A stretch of 64,000 nt of DNA from Roseiarcus sp963809245 (GCA_963809245.1 CAWEIU010000001.1:372001-436000), one strand, 5' to 3'; positions 17,152 through 25,272 are shown, counted from the first letter of the stretch. Program-made: numbers and translations. Notes: generated by a model from the letters alone, not told the origin.

Positions 17152-17608
17152 GTCGGAAACCTTTCCTCGGGGCGGCCCCAGCTTTGCGCACGGGCCTGGT
17201 TTCGTTAATCGATTCAAGCCGTAGGATAGATAAGTGGAGTGTACCCATTCGCATTGGATAGTTGCGCGAGGAAGTATGGCGCCGCGGCGATCATCCTCCA
17301 CCGGTCTCGGCGCGGCTTGGCCCCCTCCAGCGATGGTCAACTCTTTAAAATACTCAAGACTTACGATAGTTGCGTTCTTGACAGTTGCGTAAGTTTGTCC
17401 TATTTTTTGAACAGATTAAAACGTTCCGCAACGCTGGTCTCGCCGTGCGCGGCTTGAGAAGTGCTACAATGTTGCATAGAAACAAGTTTTAATACGATAA
17501 GGGCTACAGGGGGCAATTGTCGGCGGCAACGCGGTGCGGAGCCGCGACGTTGAGGGACTTCTCCGGATTCTGACGTTACGCGGTGTTGTGCGCGCGTGGA
17601 GTTTCGCC
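17152..17608. promoter_or_regulatory. Intergenic region with a strong sigma70-like promoter
   Basis: No gene is seen in these 457 bp. On the plus strand TTGACA (17378-17383) and TATTTT (17401-17406) are spaced by exactly 17 bp, a near-consensus vegetative promoter that would give a leader of about 200 nt for the receiver-like gene at 17609. The -35 is enclosed by a perfect 7-bp inverted repeat, ACTTACG (17359-17365) and CGTAAGT (17388-17394). Inside and near it the heptamer AGTTGCG occurs three times (about 17262, 17369 and 17383), which looks like an activator or repressor binding array. Confidence 0.55.
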
Positions 17609-18271
17609 ATGTCCGGTATCGGCCGTCCAGACGGATACAGAAACCCGACGCTGCGATACGGCGCGGTCGGCGCCGCCACGGGGACGAGCCCCTGGCCAAA
17701 TTCGGTTCAGTATGCGGGTCAGTATGTCGGCGAGTTCGGCACGCCGGGGAGCGTGGGCGCCGCATTCGAATGCAGCTTTGGGCGACCGGAAGACTACTCC
17801 TCGTCCGTGGGAAGCCGACCCCAGGCCTCAAAGGTGTTGCTCCTCGTCGACAGCGTCCGGTTGACCCGTGAATGCCTTTCCCACCTGCTGTCGACGCAAC
17901 TCCCCAATTTCGAAATCGTTAGCGTCCCGCAGGCGCAACTCGCGGCGGAGAGCAACGGCGGGCGGCCGGACGTCGTCTTGCTGAATGTCGGATCGACGCG
18001 CTTGGCGGACGGCTCGTTGCTCAACGACGTTGCGACGATCGCCGCTAGCACGCGGCGCGCCCCGATCTTGCTGCTCTCGGAACATGGCGAGCCTTCGGAG
18101 GAAATACAGGCCGCGGAGTTCGGCATGGTGGGTTTGTTTCCATTGACGTTTGGGGTCTCGTTGTTAATCGCGGCGATTCATCTGGTGGTGGCGGGCGGAC
18201 AGTTCCACATTCCCGCGTCCGCCGCTCGAAACGTGCCCTCGCGGCTCGAAGCAAACGGCGGAAGGCGCTGA
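17609..18271 (+). CDS. Degenerate receiver-domain protein without output domain
   Basis: This 220-residue protein has a low-complexity Gly/Tyr-rich first 70 residues followed by a receiver-like fold (VLLLVDSVRLTRECLSHLLS to VVAGGQFHIP). Key response-regulator residues are changed: the acidic pair reads VDS, the phosphoacceptor position is Asn (VVLLNVG), and the conserved Lys is missing (LFPLTF). No DNA-binding domain follows. It is therefore probably not phosphorylated and may act by protein contact. GGAG seven bases before the ATG at 17609 supports this start over an in-frame GTG at 17534. The next gene is related and carries a LuxR output domain. Confidence 0.72.
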   Translation: MSGIGRPDGYRNPTLRYGAVGAATGTSPWPNSVQYAGQYVGEFGTPGSVGAAFECSFGRPEDYSSSVGSRPQASKVLLLVDSVRLTRECLSHLLSTQLPNFEIVSVPQAQLAAESNGGRPDVVLLNVGSTRLADGSLLNDVATIAASTRRAPILLLSEHGEPSEEIQAAEFGMVGLFPLTFGVSLLIAAIHLVVAGGQFHIPASAARNVPSRLEANGGRR

Positions 18272-18350
18272 GGGGTGATCTCGCGACCAATTGGTCAAAG
18301 CATGGAGAGTCTTGGCGATCGTCGCCTCGAAAGGGCAGGGGGCGTTTATC

Positions 18351-19097
18351 ATGGGGAGCCTGTTTCCGAACCCGGGCTGGCGCGCCCAACGATGGGAGGG
18401 TGAGGGTGCGCCGCCGCCGCGCCGCGAGCGGCTGGTGCTGGTCGAGCCGCATGGGCTTTTGCGCGATGGGCTCGCGAGCCTGATCGCGAGGCGAATTCCG
18501 GAGGCGCTCGTGGAATGTTACGCCCGCGTCGACGACGTGGTTCCCGAGCGCACCGCGCTTGCGCTGATCGGGCTTGACCCGCGCCGCGATGACGATCGCG
18601 ATGTTCCGCTCAGGCTGCGCGATCTGAGATCGCGCTGCGGAGACGCGCCGATCGGCGTGGTGTTGGCGTCCGGGGACGCGACGATAACCCGGGCGATCGC
18701 GGCGCTCGGCGTTGCGGGGGTCGTGCGGCACGACGCGACCTTAGCGGTCGCAATCGCCGCGATTCAACTCATGTGGGTGGGCGGCTCCTACCTGCCACCG
18801 GAGTTGGCGCGCGAGGTCGAGGCGACGCCGGTCTGGCGCGTCTCGATGGCCGACGATATGACGCATTCGCTGGCGCCGATAGCGCGCGAGCCGCTCCACA
18901 CGGATAACGAACTCGGACTGACGTCGCGCGAGTGGGACGTGTTGCGCATCCTGCGCGAAGGGCGCCAAAATAAGATCATCGCGTTCGAGCTTGGCATCTC
19001 CGAGAGCACAGTGAAAGTGCATCTGCGCAACATCATGAAAAAGCTGCATGCGTCCAACCGCACGCAGGTGGCGCTCGGGGCGATCTCGAGCGATTGA
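18351..19097 (+). CDS. LuxR/NarL-type regulator with atypical receiver
   Basis: This 248-residue protein has an N-terminal receiver-like domain (about 23-150) and a C-terminal LuxR helix-turn-helix (LTSREWDVLRILREGRQNKI, then LGISESTVKVHLRNIMKKL). As in its neighbour the receiver is degenerate: VEPHG replaces the acidic pair, the phosphoacceptor site reads LIGLDP with Gly at the expected Asp, and the Lys position is His (VVRHDAT). DNA binding is expected, but control by a histidine kinase is not. AGGGGG lies 9 nt before the ATG at 18351, preferred over TTG 18291. No kinase gene is nearby. Confidence 0.82.
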   Translation: MGSLFPNPGWRAQRWEGEGAPPPRRERLVLVEPHGLLRDGLASLIARRIPEALVECYARVDDVVPERTALALIGLDPRRDDDRDVPLRLRDLRSRCGDAPIGVVLASGDATITRAIAALGVAGVVRHDATLAVAIAAIQLMWVGGSYLPPELAREVEATPVWRVSMADDMTHSLAPIAREPLHTDNELGLTSREWDVLRILREGRQNKIIAFELGISESTVKVHLRNIMKKLHASNRTQVALGAISSD

Positions 19098-19534
19098 AGT
19101 CGGCAGGCTGGCAAAGGCCCGCGGCCCCAGCAATGTCGCGGCCGCTCGCTTTAAGGTCGCGGACGGCTTCGTCGCATGGGGGCGACGGTTACCTGTGGGA
19201 GAAAATCCTGTCTCCGACGGACGGCCTCTCGTGAGTCGGAGCGTCCAAGCTTTGACGCTTCGCTCGCTTGCGCGCGGCGGGTGGAGACTGGCTCGCCGCC
19301 TTTCGAATCGGCAACAAAGTCGCGCCAAGACAGATTGAGCCTCGACAACTCAGCGGAGACGGGCCAGTCTACCCCGGACTTTCCGCACCAGACGTCATAT
19401 TTTACTTGGCGTTGGGGCGGTCCTTCCTATATGAGGCTTCGTTGGCGCGGCGCCGAAAGGTCCCGCGCCGCGAGTTTTTCTGGCAGGACGCGTCACCGCA
19501 AGGGGGCGTCTCAGAGCCGACGGAATCGGGAAAC
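19098..19534. promoter_or_regulatory. secE upstream region with putative promoter
   Basis: No gene is recognised in this 437-bp stretch. TTGGCG (19406-19411) and TATATG (19428-19433), spaced 16 bp, form a plausible promoter for secE-nusG, leaving a leader of about 95 nt. In many alphaproteobacteria tRNA-Trp occupies this position, and here it is absent. Confidence 0.4.
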
Positions 19535-19732
19535 ATGGCCAATCCGTTCGAATTCATCCAGCAGGTTCGCGCCGAGGCGGCGAAGGTCGTCTGGCCAAGC
19601 CGCCGTGAGGTCCTGGTCACCACGGCCATGGTGATGCTGATGGCGGTGTTCGCGAGCGTCTTTTTCCTGGTCGTCGACGAGGCGCTGCGGATCCTGGTCA
19701 GCCTGGCGCTCGGCCTCGGCCGCGGCGGCTAG
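19535..19732 (+). CDS. secE: Preprotein translocase subunit SecE
   Basis: This 65-residue protein has one membrane anchor (VTTAMVMLMAVFASVFFLVV) preceded by the conserved amphipathic SecE helix (FIQQVRAEAAKVVWPSRREV). The short single-helix form is normal for alphaproteobacteria. It is the gamma subunit of the SecYEG channel. The ATG at 19535 is chosen because MANPFEF is the family N-terminus; the longer frame upstream is not SecE-like. nusG follows 61 nt later, the standard order. Confidence 0.96.
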   Translation: MANPFEFIQQVRAEAAKVVWPSRREVLVTTAMVMLMAVFASVFFLVVDEALRILVSLALGLGRGG

Positions 19733-19793
19733 GCTCAATAGCGAGCGGGCCGGGCCCGGCTCGCCGTCAAGGAACGTTTTGGGAAATGCCCAC

Positions 19794-20324
19794 ATGAGCA
19801 TGCGCTGGTATATCGTCCACGCTTATTCGAATTTCGAGAAGAAAGTCGCCGAATCCATCCGCGAGCAGGCCAGCCAGCGCGGTCTCGAGGACAAGTTCGT
19901 CGAGATCATGGTGCCGACCGAGCAGGTCGTCGAGGTGCGCCGCGGACGCAAGATCAATTCCGAACGCAAGTTCTTTCCGGGCTACGTTCTGGTCAAATGC
20001 GATCTGACAGACGACGTCTATCATCTCATCAAGAATACGCCGAAGGTGACGGGCTTCCTCGGCGCCGACAAGAAGCCGATGCCGATCCCCGACGTCGAGG
20101 CGGAGCGCATCAAGGGCCAGGTGGCCGACGGCGTCGAGCGGCCGAAAGCGTCGATCCGTTTCGAGGTCGGCGAGAGCGTGCGCGTCGCAGACGGTCCGTT
20201 CGCCTCGTTCAACGGCATCGTCGAGGAAGTCGACGAGCAGCGCTCGCGCGTGAAGGTGGCGGTTTCCATCTTCGGGCGCGCGACCCCGGTCGACCTCGAG
20301 TTCGGCCAGGTCGAGAAGGTGTGA
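19794..20324 (+). CDS. nusG: Transcription termination/antitermination factor NusG
   Basis: This 176-residue protein has an N-terminal NGN domain (MRWYIVHAYSNFEKKVAESI, FFPGYVLVKCDLTDDVYHLI) and a C-terminal KOW domain (VGESVRVADGPFASFNGIVE). NusG binds RNA polymerase and couples it to Rho and to the ribosome. ATG codons occur at 19794 and 19800 (MSMRWY); the first is used. An upstream TTG at 19779 was rejected. The genes that usually follow (rplK, rplA, rplJ, rplL) are missing, and msrP follows instead. Confidence 0.96.
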   Translation: MSMRWYIVHAYSNFEKKVAESIREQASQRGLEDKFVEIMVPTEQVVEVRRGRKINSERKFFPGYVLVKCDLTDDVYHLIKNTPKVTGFLGADKKPMPIPDVEAERIKGQVADGVERPKASIRFEVGESVRVADGPFASFNGIVEEVDEQRSRVKVAVSIFGRATPVDLEFGQVEKV

Positions 20325-20442
20325 TTGCTGAGGTGTAACAATCGCCAAGCTGGCGCCGAAGTCTTCGTTTAGAGGCAGGGCGGCTCGTCGCCCTGTGCGC
20401 CTCCCGCATTTCGGGCGGGCTGAGCCGCGCGAGGACTACGAC

Positions 20443-21390
20443 ATGCGATATCATCGCCGTCACGGCTGGGAAATTCCGGTCAGCGAAACGACCCCCGAGG
20501 CAATTTTCCTGAACCGGCGCGCTTTCGTGGCGGGAGCCGGCGCGCTTGCCGCCTCCGTGGCGCTGCCGCCAGCGGCCCGCGCGGACGTCGCCGATCCGAC
20601 CATTTCGCTCTATCCCGCCAAGCGCGACGACGCCTTTAAGCTCGACCGCGACGTGACGCCGGAAAAGATCAACCTCAACTACAATAATTTCTACGAGTTC
20701 GGCACCAGCAAGCACATCTCGGCCGATGCGCTGAAGACGTGGCCGTGGTCGGTGACGATCGACGGTATGGTGGAAAAGCCGCAGACCTACGCGCTCGAAG
20801 ATCTGATCAAATCGATCGGGCTTGAGGAGCGTCTCTATCGCCATCGTTGCGTCGAGGCGTGGTCGATGGCGATCCCGTGGACCGGCTTCCCATTGCGCGC
20901 GCTGGTCGACAAGGCGCGGCCGCTGTCGTCCGCCAAATATGTCCGATTCGAGACGTTCCTCGACAAGAAGGTCGCCCCGGGGCAACGCACTTTCATGCCC
21001 TGGCCCTACGTCGAAGGGCTGACGATGGCGGAGGCGACCAACGATCTCGCCTTCATGGTCACCGGCGCCTACGGCAAGCCGCTCGCCAAGGTTCAAGGCG
21101 CCCCGTTTCGGCTGGCTACGCCTTGGAAGTATGGGTTCAAATCCGCCAAGTCGATTGTGAAGATCAGTTTCGTCGCCGAGCGTCCGACGACGTTTTGGCA
21201 GGCCTTGGGGCCTGACGAATATGGGTTCTGGGCCAACGTAAACCCCAATGTGCCACATCCGCGCTGGAGTCAGGCGAGCGAGACGCTGCTGACCACTGGC
21301 GATCGGCGGCCCACGTTGCTCTTCAACGGCTATGGCGAGCAGGTCGCGGCGCTTTACAAAGGGCTGGAGAAAGAAGCGCTCTATATGTAG
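20443..21390 (+). CDS. msrP: Protein-methionine-sulfoxide reductase catalytic subunit MsrP
   Basis: This 315-residue periplasmic molybdoenzyme repairs oxidised methionine in envelope proteins. A twin-arginine signal is present (LNRRAFVAGAGALAASVALP, Arg25-Arg26). The molybdenum-ligand Cys136 lies in YRHRCVEAWSM, followed by IPWTGFPL, and the C-terminal half keeps the family GYGEQVAALYKGLEKEALY ending. GAGG precedes the ATG at 20443, so an earlier in-frame start was not used. The partner haem membrane protein gene msrQ is not next to it or elsewhere in the window. Confidence 0.94.
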   Translation: MRYHRRHGWEIPVSETTPEAIFLNRRAFVAGAGALAASVALPPAARADVADPTISLYPAKRDDAFKLDRDVTPEKINLNYNNFYEFGTSKHISADALKTWPWSVTIDGMVEKPQTYALEDLIKSIGLEERLYRHRCVEAWSMAIPWTGFPLRALVDKARPLSSAKYVRFETFLDKKVAPGQRTFMPWPYVEGLTMAEATNDLAFMVTGAYGKPLAKVQGAPFRLATPWKYGFKSAKSIVKISFVAERPTTFWQALGPDEYGFWANVNPNVPHPRWSQASETLLTTGDRRPTLLFNGYGEQVAALYKGLEKEALYM

Positions 21391-21449
21391 ACCTGCGAGA
21401 CCCCGCTGGCGCGCAACGCCGGATGGGGCGGGCGGAAGGCGCCTCGAGT

Positions 21450-21673
21450 TAGAGCGCGCTGCGATGTGACGGAATCGGAGTTGTTCCCCTCATCCCAAGG
21501 CGAATGCGCAGCATTCGTCCACAGCCCTTCGGGCCACCTTCGCTAGGCGAATGCGTAGCATTCGTCCGCTCCGGCAAGCGGGAGAAGGGATTTACGCGGC
21601 GCCGGCACCCCCTCGCCCGCTTGCGGGAGAGGGTTGGGGTGAGGGGGGTTCAACCAAACTGCAGCACGCTCTA
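21450..21673. mobile_element. MITE-like 224-bp element with 13-bp terminal inverted repeats
   Basis: The left end TAGAGCGCGCTGC (21450-21462) and right end GCAGCACGCTCTA (21661-21673) are inverted repeats with one mismatch. Each begins with TA, as expected if a TA target was duplicated, a habit of IS630/mariner elements. Inside are two near-identical palindromes, CGAATGC-N3-GCATTCG at 21501-21517 and 21548-21564, and a larger hairpin at 21610-21633 (CCCTCGCCCGC, TT, GCGGGAGAGGG, one mismatch). No ORF fits. The right end supplies the stop codon of the lysR gene. Confidence 0.55.
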
Positions 21674-22564
21674 GTAGCGCCAGCGTTGCGCCTTCGAGAC
21701 CAGGAAGTCGCGGAACGCCTGCACGCGCGCGACGTTCTTCATCTCTTCGGCGTAGACGAGGAAACAGTCCATTTCGGGCATGTCCGCCTCCGGCAGGAGG
21801 CGCACGAGGCCCGAATTCGGCAGCACGCAATAATCCGGCAAAACCGCGATGCCGACGCCGTGCTCGACGGCGCGAATGATCGCGCTCAAGTTGTTGACGG
21901 CGATGTGGGGCAGGCGCGGGCTTTTCGGATCGCGCCCTACCGTCAAAAGCGAATTGAGCTCGTAGAGAAAATGCGTCGCCGTCGGCGCCCCGAAGGCGAC
22001 CAGGCGGTGATTGTCGAGATCGGCGATGGTGCGCGGCTGTCCGCTCTTCTTGAGATAATCGGCCGAGGCGTAGGCGTGGAAATGCACGGTGAAGAGGCGC
22101 CTGCGAATCAGATCGGGCTGCATCGGCTCGCGCAGGCGCAGGGCGACGTCGGCCTCACGCATGCTGAGGTCCAATTCATCGTCGGACAGCAGCAGTTGCA
22201 GCTTCACTTCGGGATAGAGTTCGACGAATTCGCCGAGTCGCGGCGACAACCAGTTCGCGCCGAGCGCCAGGGTGCTGGTGACTCGAAGGTCGCCGTGCGG
22301 CTTTTCGCGCGTATCGATCAGGCGGCTGCGCACAGCGTCGAGCTTCAGGACGACGTCCTGCACAGCTTCGCGCAGCATCTCGCCTTGCTCGGTCAGAATC
22401 AGCCCGCGCGCATGGCGGTGGAAGAGGGGGGCTCCGAGGTCCTGTTCGAGCGCGCCGACCTGCCGACTCACAGCAGATTGGCTAAGCCCCAGCATTTCGC
22501 CGGCATGGGTGAACGAGCCTGCGTCGGCCGCGGCCTGAAAAATACGCAGCTTGTCCCAGTCCAT
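21671..22564 (-). CDS. LysR family transcriptional regulator
   Basis: This 297-residue protein has the standard N-terminal winged helix (LRIFQAAADAGSFTHAGEML, LSQSAVSRQVGALEQDLGAP) and a C-terminal two-lobed effector domain. It is downstream of trxB in the same orientation, an arrangement repeated in rhizobia, so a role in redox or general metabolic control is possible but not shown. The ATG at 22564 (MDWDKLRIF) is the family start. The TAG stop at 21671-21673 coincides with the end of the MITE-like element, so the last residues (QRWRY) may have been reshaped by the insertion. Confidence 0.93.
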   Translation of the reverse strand: MDWDKLRIFQAAADAGSFTHAGEMLGLSQSAVSRQVGALEQDLGAPLFHRHARGLILTEQGEMLREAVQDVVLKLDAVRSRLIDTREKPHGDLRVTSTLALGANWLSPRLGEFVELYPEVKLQLLLSDDELDLSMREADVALRLREPMQPDLIRRRLFTVHFHAYASADYLKKSGQPRTIADLDNHRLVAFGAPTATHFLYELNSLLTVGRDPKSPRLPHIAVNNLSAIIRAVEHGVGIAVLPDYCVLPNSGLVRLLPEADMPEMDCFLVYAEEMKNVARVQAFRDFLVSKAQRWRY

Positions 22565-22685
22565 CGAATCCTCTTGGCGCGTCCCTCCGTTCTTCCGGCA
22601 AACTCGTTTCCGGACCACAACACGGCACGCGCGCTCTGTTACCCGGTCCTTCAGGGGTTCGTAAAGCGAAAAGGGCTTTTCCGAA

Positions 22686-23657
22686 TCACTCCGCTGCTTC
22701 GCGCGCCGGTTCGAGCGAGGCGAGCCATCGCTCCGCTTCGAGCGCCGCCATACAGCCGAGGCCGGCGGCGGTGACGGCCTGTCGGAAGACGTCGTCCGCG
22801 ACATCGCCGGCGGCGAAGACGCCTTCGACGCTGGTCGCGGTGGAGCCGGGCGCGGTCTGCACATAGCCGTTCGGCTTCAGGGCGAGCTGCCCGCGCACCA
22901 ACTCGGTCGCCGGGGCGTGTCCGATGGCGACGAAAATGCCGTCCGCTTCGATCTCCTCGAGCGCTCCCGTTCGCGTATCGCGCAGGCGGGCCCCGGTCAC
23001 CTCGGGCGGATCCTCGCGTCCGAGGATCTCCTCGATCGCGCGATTCCACTTCACCTTGACGTTCGGGCGGCCCGCCAGCCGCTCACTGAGGATCTTTTCC
23101 GCGCGGAACGAATCGCGGCGGTGCACGACCGTCACTTGCGCTGCGATGTTGGAGAGATAGAGCGCCTCTTCCACCGCCGAGTTGCCGCCGCCGACGACGA
23201 GCACCCGCTTGTTGCGGAAGAAGAATCCATCGCAGGTCGCGCAAGCCGAGACGCCGAAGCCCTTGAAGGTCGCCTCGCTCTGGATCTCCAGCCATTTCGC
23301 CTTCGCGCCAGTCGCCAGAATGATCGCATCGGCCGTCAGCGACCTGCCGCTGTCGCAATGGATGGAAAACGGGCGCCTGGAGAGGTCGACCGCGGTGACA
23401 TATTCGTTCTCGACGCGCGCGCCGACATGCTCCGCCTGCAGGCGCATCTGCTCCATGAGCCAAGGCCCCTGGATCGGCTCAGCAAATCCCGGATAGTTCT
23501 CGACGTCGGTGGTGATCATCAATTGGCCGCCGGGCTCGAACCCGCTGAGCAGCAAAGGCTTGATCATCGCCCGCGCCGCGTAGATAGCCGCCGTATAGCC
23601 CGCCGGGCCGGAGCCGATGATGACGAGACGCTCGTGCGCGGTCGTGGGCTGGGTCAT
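22686..23657 (-). CDS. trxB: Thioredoxin-disulfide reductase
   Basis: This 323-residue FAD/NADPH flavoenzyme reduces thioredoxin. The FAD-binding motif is at IIGSGPAGYTAAIYAARA, the redox-active disulfide at Cys139-Ala-Thr-Cys142 (ACATCDGFFF), the NADPH-binding motif at VVGGGNSAVEEALYL with the HRRDSFRA segment, and the C-terminal FAD contact at GVFAAGDVADD. Length and order are those of the low-molecular-weight bacterial enzyme. It is transcribed leftwards ahead of lysR with a 121-nt gap. Confidence 0.97.
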   Translation of the reverse strand: MTQPTTAHERLVIIGSGPAGYTAAIYAARAMIKPLLLSGFEPGGQLMITTDVENYPGFAEPIQGPWLMEQMRLQAEHVGARVENEYVTAVDLSRRPFSIHCDSGRSLTADAIILATGAKAKWLEIQSEATFKGFGVSACATCDGFFFRNKRVLVVGGGNSAVEEALYLSNIAAQVTVVHRRDSFRAEKILSERLAGRPNVKVKWNRAIEEILGREDPPEVTGARLRDTRTGALEEIEADGIFVAIGHAPATELVRGQLALKPNGYVQTAPGSTATSVEGVFAAGDVADDVFRQAVTAAGLGCMAALEAERWLASLEPAREAAE

Positions 23658-23801
23658 GCGAACCTCTGGATGCGGACATGGCGGAAAGCGTTAGCTTTTG
23701 AACGAAACGCCATATATGGGCTCCCAAAGGCCTGGAGCAATATGTGTCGGCTTGACGCATGCGCCAATCCACAACCGCCCCGAGGGACCGGGGCGGGCAA
23801 T

Positions 23802-23832
23802 AAAAAAGTCCGGCGGGTCGCCCCGCCGGACT
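23802..23832 (-). terminator. Rho-independent terminator of the outer-membrane protein gene
   Basis: A perfect 11-bp stem, AGTCCGGCGGG with CCCGCCGGACT around a 4-nt loop (23807-23832), is followed on the minus strand by a run of six T. It begins 24 nt after the stop of the gene at 23856. A second hairpin, CCGCCCCG with CGGGGCGG (23775-23796), lies just beyond. Confidence 0.92.
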
Positions 23833-23855
23833 GCAACGCTTACGGCTGAGAAGGC

Positions 23856-24485
23856 TCAGAACTTGTAGTTCAGGCCGACGCGGACGAGCGACAGGTTCAG
23901 GTCGCTCTTGGCGCCCATGAGGTTCGTCGAGTTGCCGAAGGGCGCATAGAGATATTCGGCCTTGGCCGAAATGTTGTTGGTGAAGGCGTATTCCACGCCG
24001 CCGCCGATCACGCCGCCGTTGCGCCACGTGTCGTTCGAGGCGAGGCCGGGGAACTTGATCTCCTCGTCCGCTCCAGCGTAACCGCCGGTCACATAGAGCA
24101 GGGTGCGGTCGATCGCGTAACCGAGGCGCGCGCGGGCGGTCAGGATGTCGTCGATGTTGTTCTTGTAGGGGCCGACGAAATTGACGCCGTTCTGGTTCAG
24201 GCTAGACCAATCCCAGTCTCCCTCGACGCCCAGAACGATCTGGCCGAGCTGGTAGTTGTAGCCGACGGTGCCGCCGACTTCGCCGCCATCCGGATTGCCA
24301 AAGTCGCCGCCGCCGTTCGCGAAGGCGCCGCCGCCGTTCACACCGACGTAGAAGCCGGTCCAGGTGAAGACCGGAGGCATATAGACCGGCGCCGGAGCCG
24401 GCGGGGCCTTGCGTGTCGGCAGGTCAGCGGCGAAAGCGCTTGTTGCGACGCCCGCCAGAAGCGCGGCCAACAGAAACTTCTTCAT
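23856..24485 (-). CDS. Outer-membrane beta-barrel protein (Omp25/Omp31-like)
   Basis: This 209-residue protein starts with a Sec signal (MKKFLLAALLAGVATSAFA, cleavage before ADLP). The Pro-rich stretch ADLPTRKAPPAPAPVYMPP and then TWTGFYVGVNGGGAFANG are the hallmark of rhizobial Omp25/31-type porin-like proteins. A beta-barrel with alternating aromatic strands follows, ending in the C-terminal Phe signature LVRVGLNYKF. GGAG seven bases before the ATG at 24485 fixes the start. It is an abundant surface protein in relatives, consistent with its strong intrinsic terminator. A long upstream AT-rich region may hold its control sites. Confidence 0.93.
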   Translation of the reverse strand: MKKFLLAALLAGVATSAFAADLPTRKAPPAPAPVYMPPVFTWTGFYVGVNGGGAFANGGGDFGNPDGGEVGGTVGYNYQLGQIVLGVEGDWDWSSLNQNGVNFVGPYKNNIDDILTARARLGYAIDRTLLYVTGGYAGADEEIKFPGLASNDTWRNGGVIGGGVEYAFTNNISAKAEYLYAPFGNSTNLMGAKSDLNLSLVRVGLNYKF

Positions 24486-24873
24486 ATTAATCTCCTCGAT
24501 ACAACCATCACGGAGGGAAATTCCACCCCACCCCGCCGGCATGGAATCGATATAGAGGACATTTGGTCGGAAGTCTGTTGCACCGAAATCACAATTCCGC
24601 CACCCAATGTGGCGAGAATCTGGCAATAGTGGGTGAGTAATTTGGTTCCAGACTTAAACGCTCTAGCCTCGTAGTGCAGTGCGATAGTGAAATTATATTG
24701 TTATGTATAGGCTCGATTAGCATGGGCGTGTGCAAGTCTAAATTAGTAAATGATCTATTTACGCTGCGCGTTATCCTTAAGATCGCCACAATTTGCCGGC
24801 CCGCTTCGAGCGGAAAAATTGCGCGGCGCCACATTCGGCGGGTCGCTCCGCGTCTTGCGGGCGAAGGCGTCGC
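24486..24873. other. Long intergenic region, partly AT-rich, no gene seen
   Basis: No convincing coding sequence is seen in these 388 bp. The first 60 bp hold the leader and ribosome site of the leftward outer-membrane gene. The part from about 24630 to 24790 is clearly richer in A and T than the surrounding genes, and contains several TATA-like runs (for example ATTATATTG near 24692), compatible with promoter or regulator-binding DNA. No palindrome stood out. Confidence 0.5.
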
Positions 24874-25134
24874 TCAGTCGGCGCTCGGCAATCGCCGCAT
24901 CACGAATTCGATCTGCCCGTCGGCCCGTTCCGACCAGAACTCGATCTCGGTCATGTAGGCGGCTTTTGGGTAGCGCTCGAACCATTCGCGAGCTTTCGCG
25001 CGTGCTTCGGGGCGGGGGAGGCAGAACGACTCGCGCCGCCACATATCGGTCTCAGGCGCCGGGCCTCGGCGCCGCGCGCGTCGTTCGGCGACGCGCCCGA
25101 CAAGGTCGCTGGGTCGGTTGCGTTCGATCGCCAT
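24874..25134 (-). CDS. Small conserved hypothetical protein
   Basis: This 86-residue basic protein has no recognisable domain. The C-terminal half (ARAKAREWFERYPKAAYMTE, then IEFWSERADGQIEFVMRRLP) reads like a conserved alphaproteobacterial family of unknown role, recalled from memory without a search. The N-terminal third is Arg-rich. An excellent ribosome site, AAAGGAGG five bases before the ATG at 25134, makes translation likely. It has no signal peptide or membrane segment, and it stands alone between the outer-membrane gene and the exporter gene. Confidence 0.62.
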   Translation of the reverse strand: MAIERNRPSDLVGRVAERRARRRGPAPETDMWRRESFCLPRPEARAKAREWFERYPKAAYMTEIEFWSERADGQIEFVMRRLPSAD

Positions 25135-25272
25135 GCCGGCCTCCTTTCATCCATCCTAGCGCGCTCTCGCGCGGTTGGGGAGTCGAGAGGGACGGGATCC
25201 AAGACCCGGGCGGCGATTTATTCGAATCGCCGCGCATCTCGATTTCCTCAGTCGTCGCACGCCTTTAGGCGT

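Noticed and set aside
17534..17608. Longer GTG start for the first pseudo-receiver gene
   Set aside because: The ATG at 17609 has GGAG at proper distance. The extra 25 residues show no family resemblance.
3173..19534. Integrase-flanked genomic island at tRNA-Trp
   Set aside because: No integrase, no transposase and no repeat of the tRNA 3' end was seen. The position alone is reported as a finding, not as an island feature.
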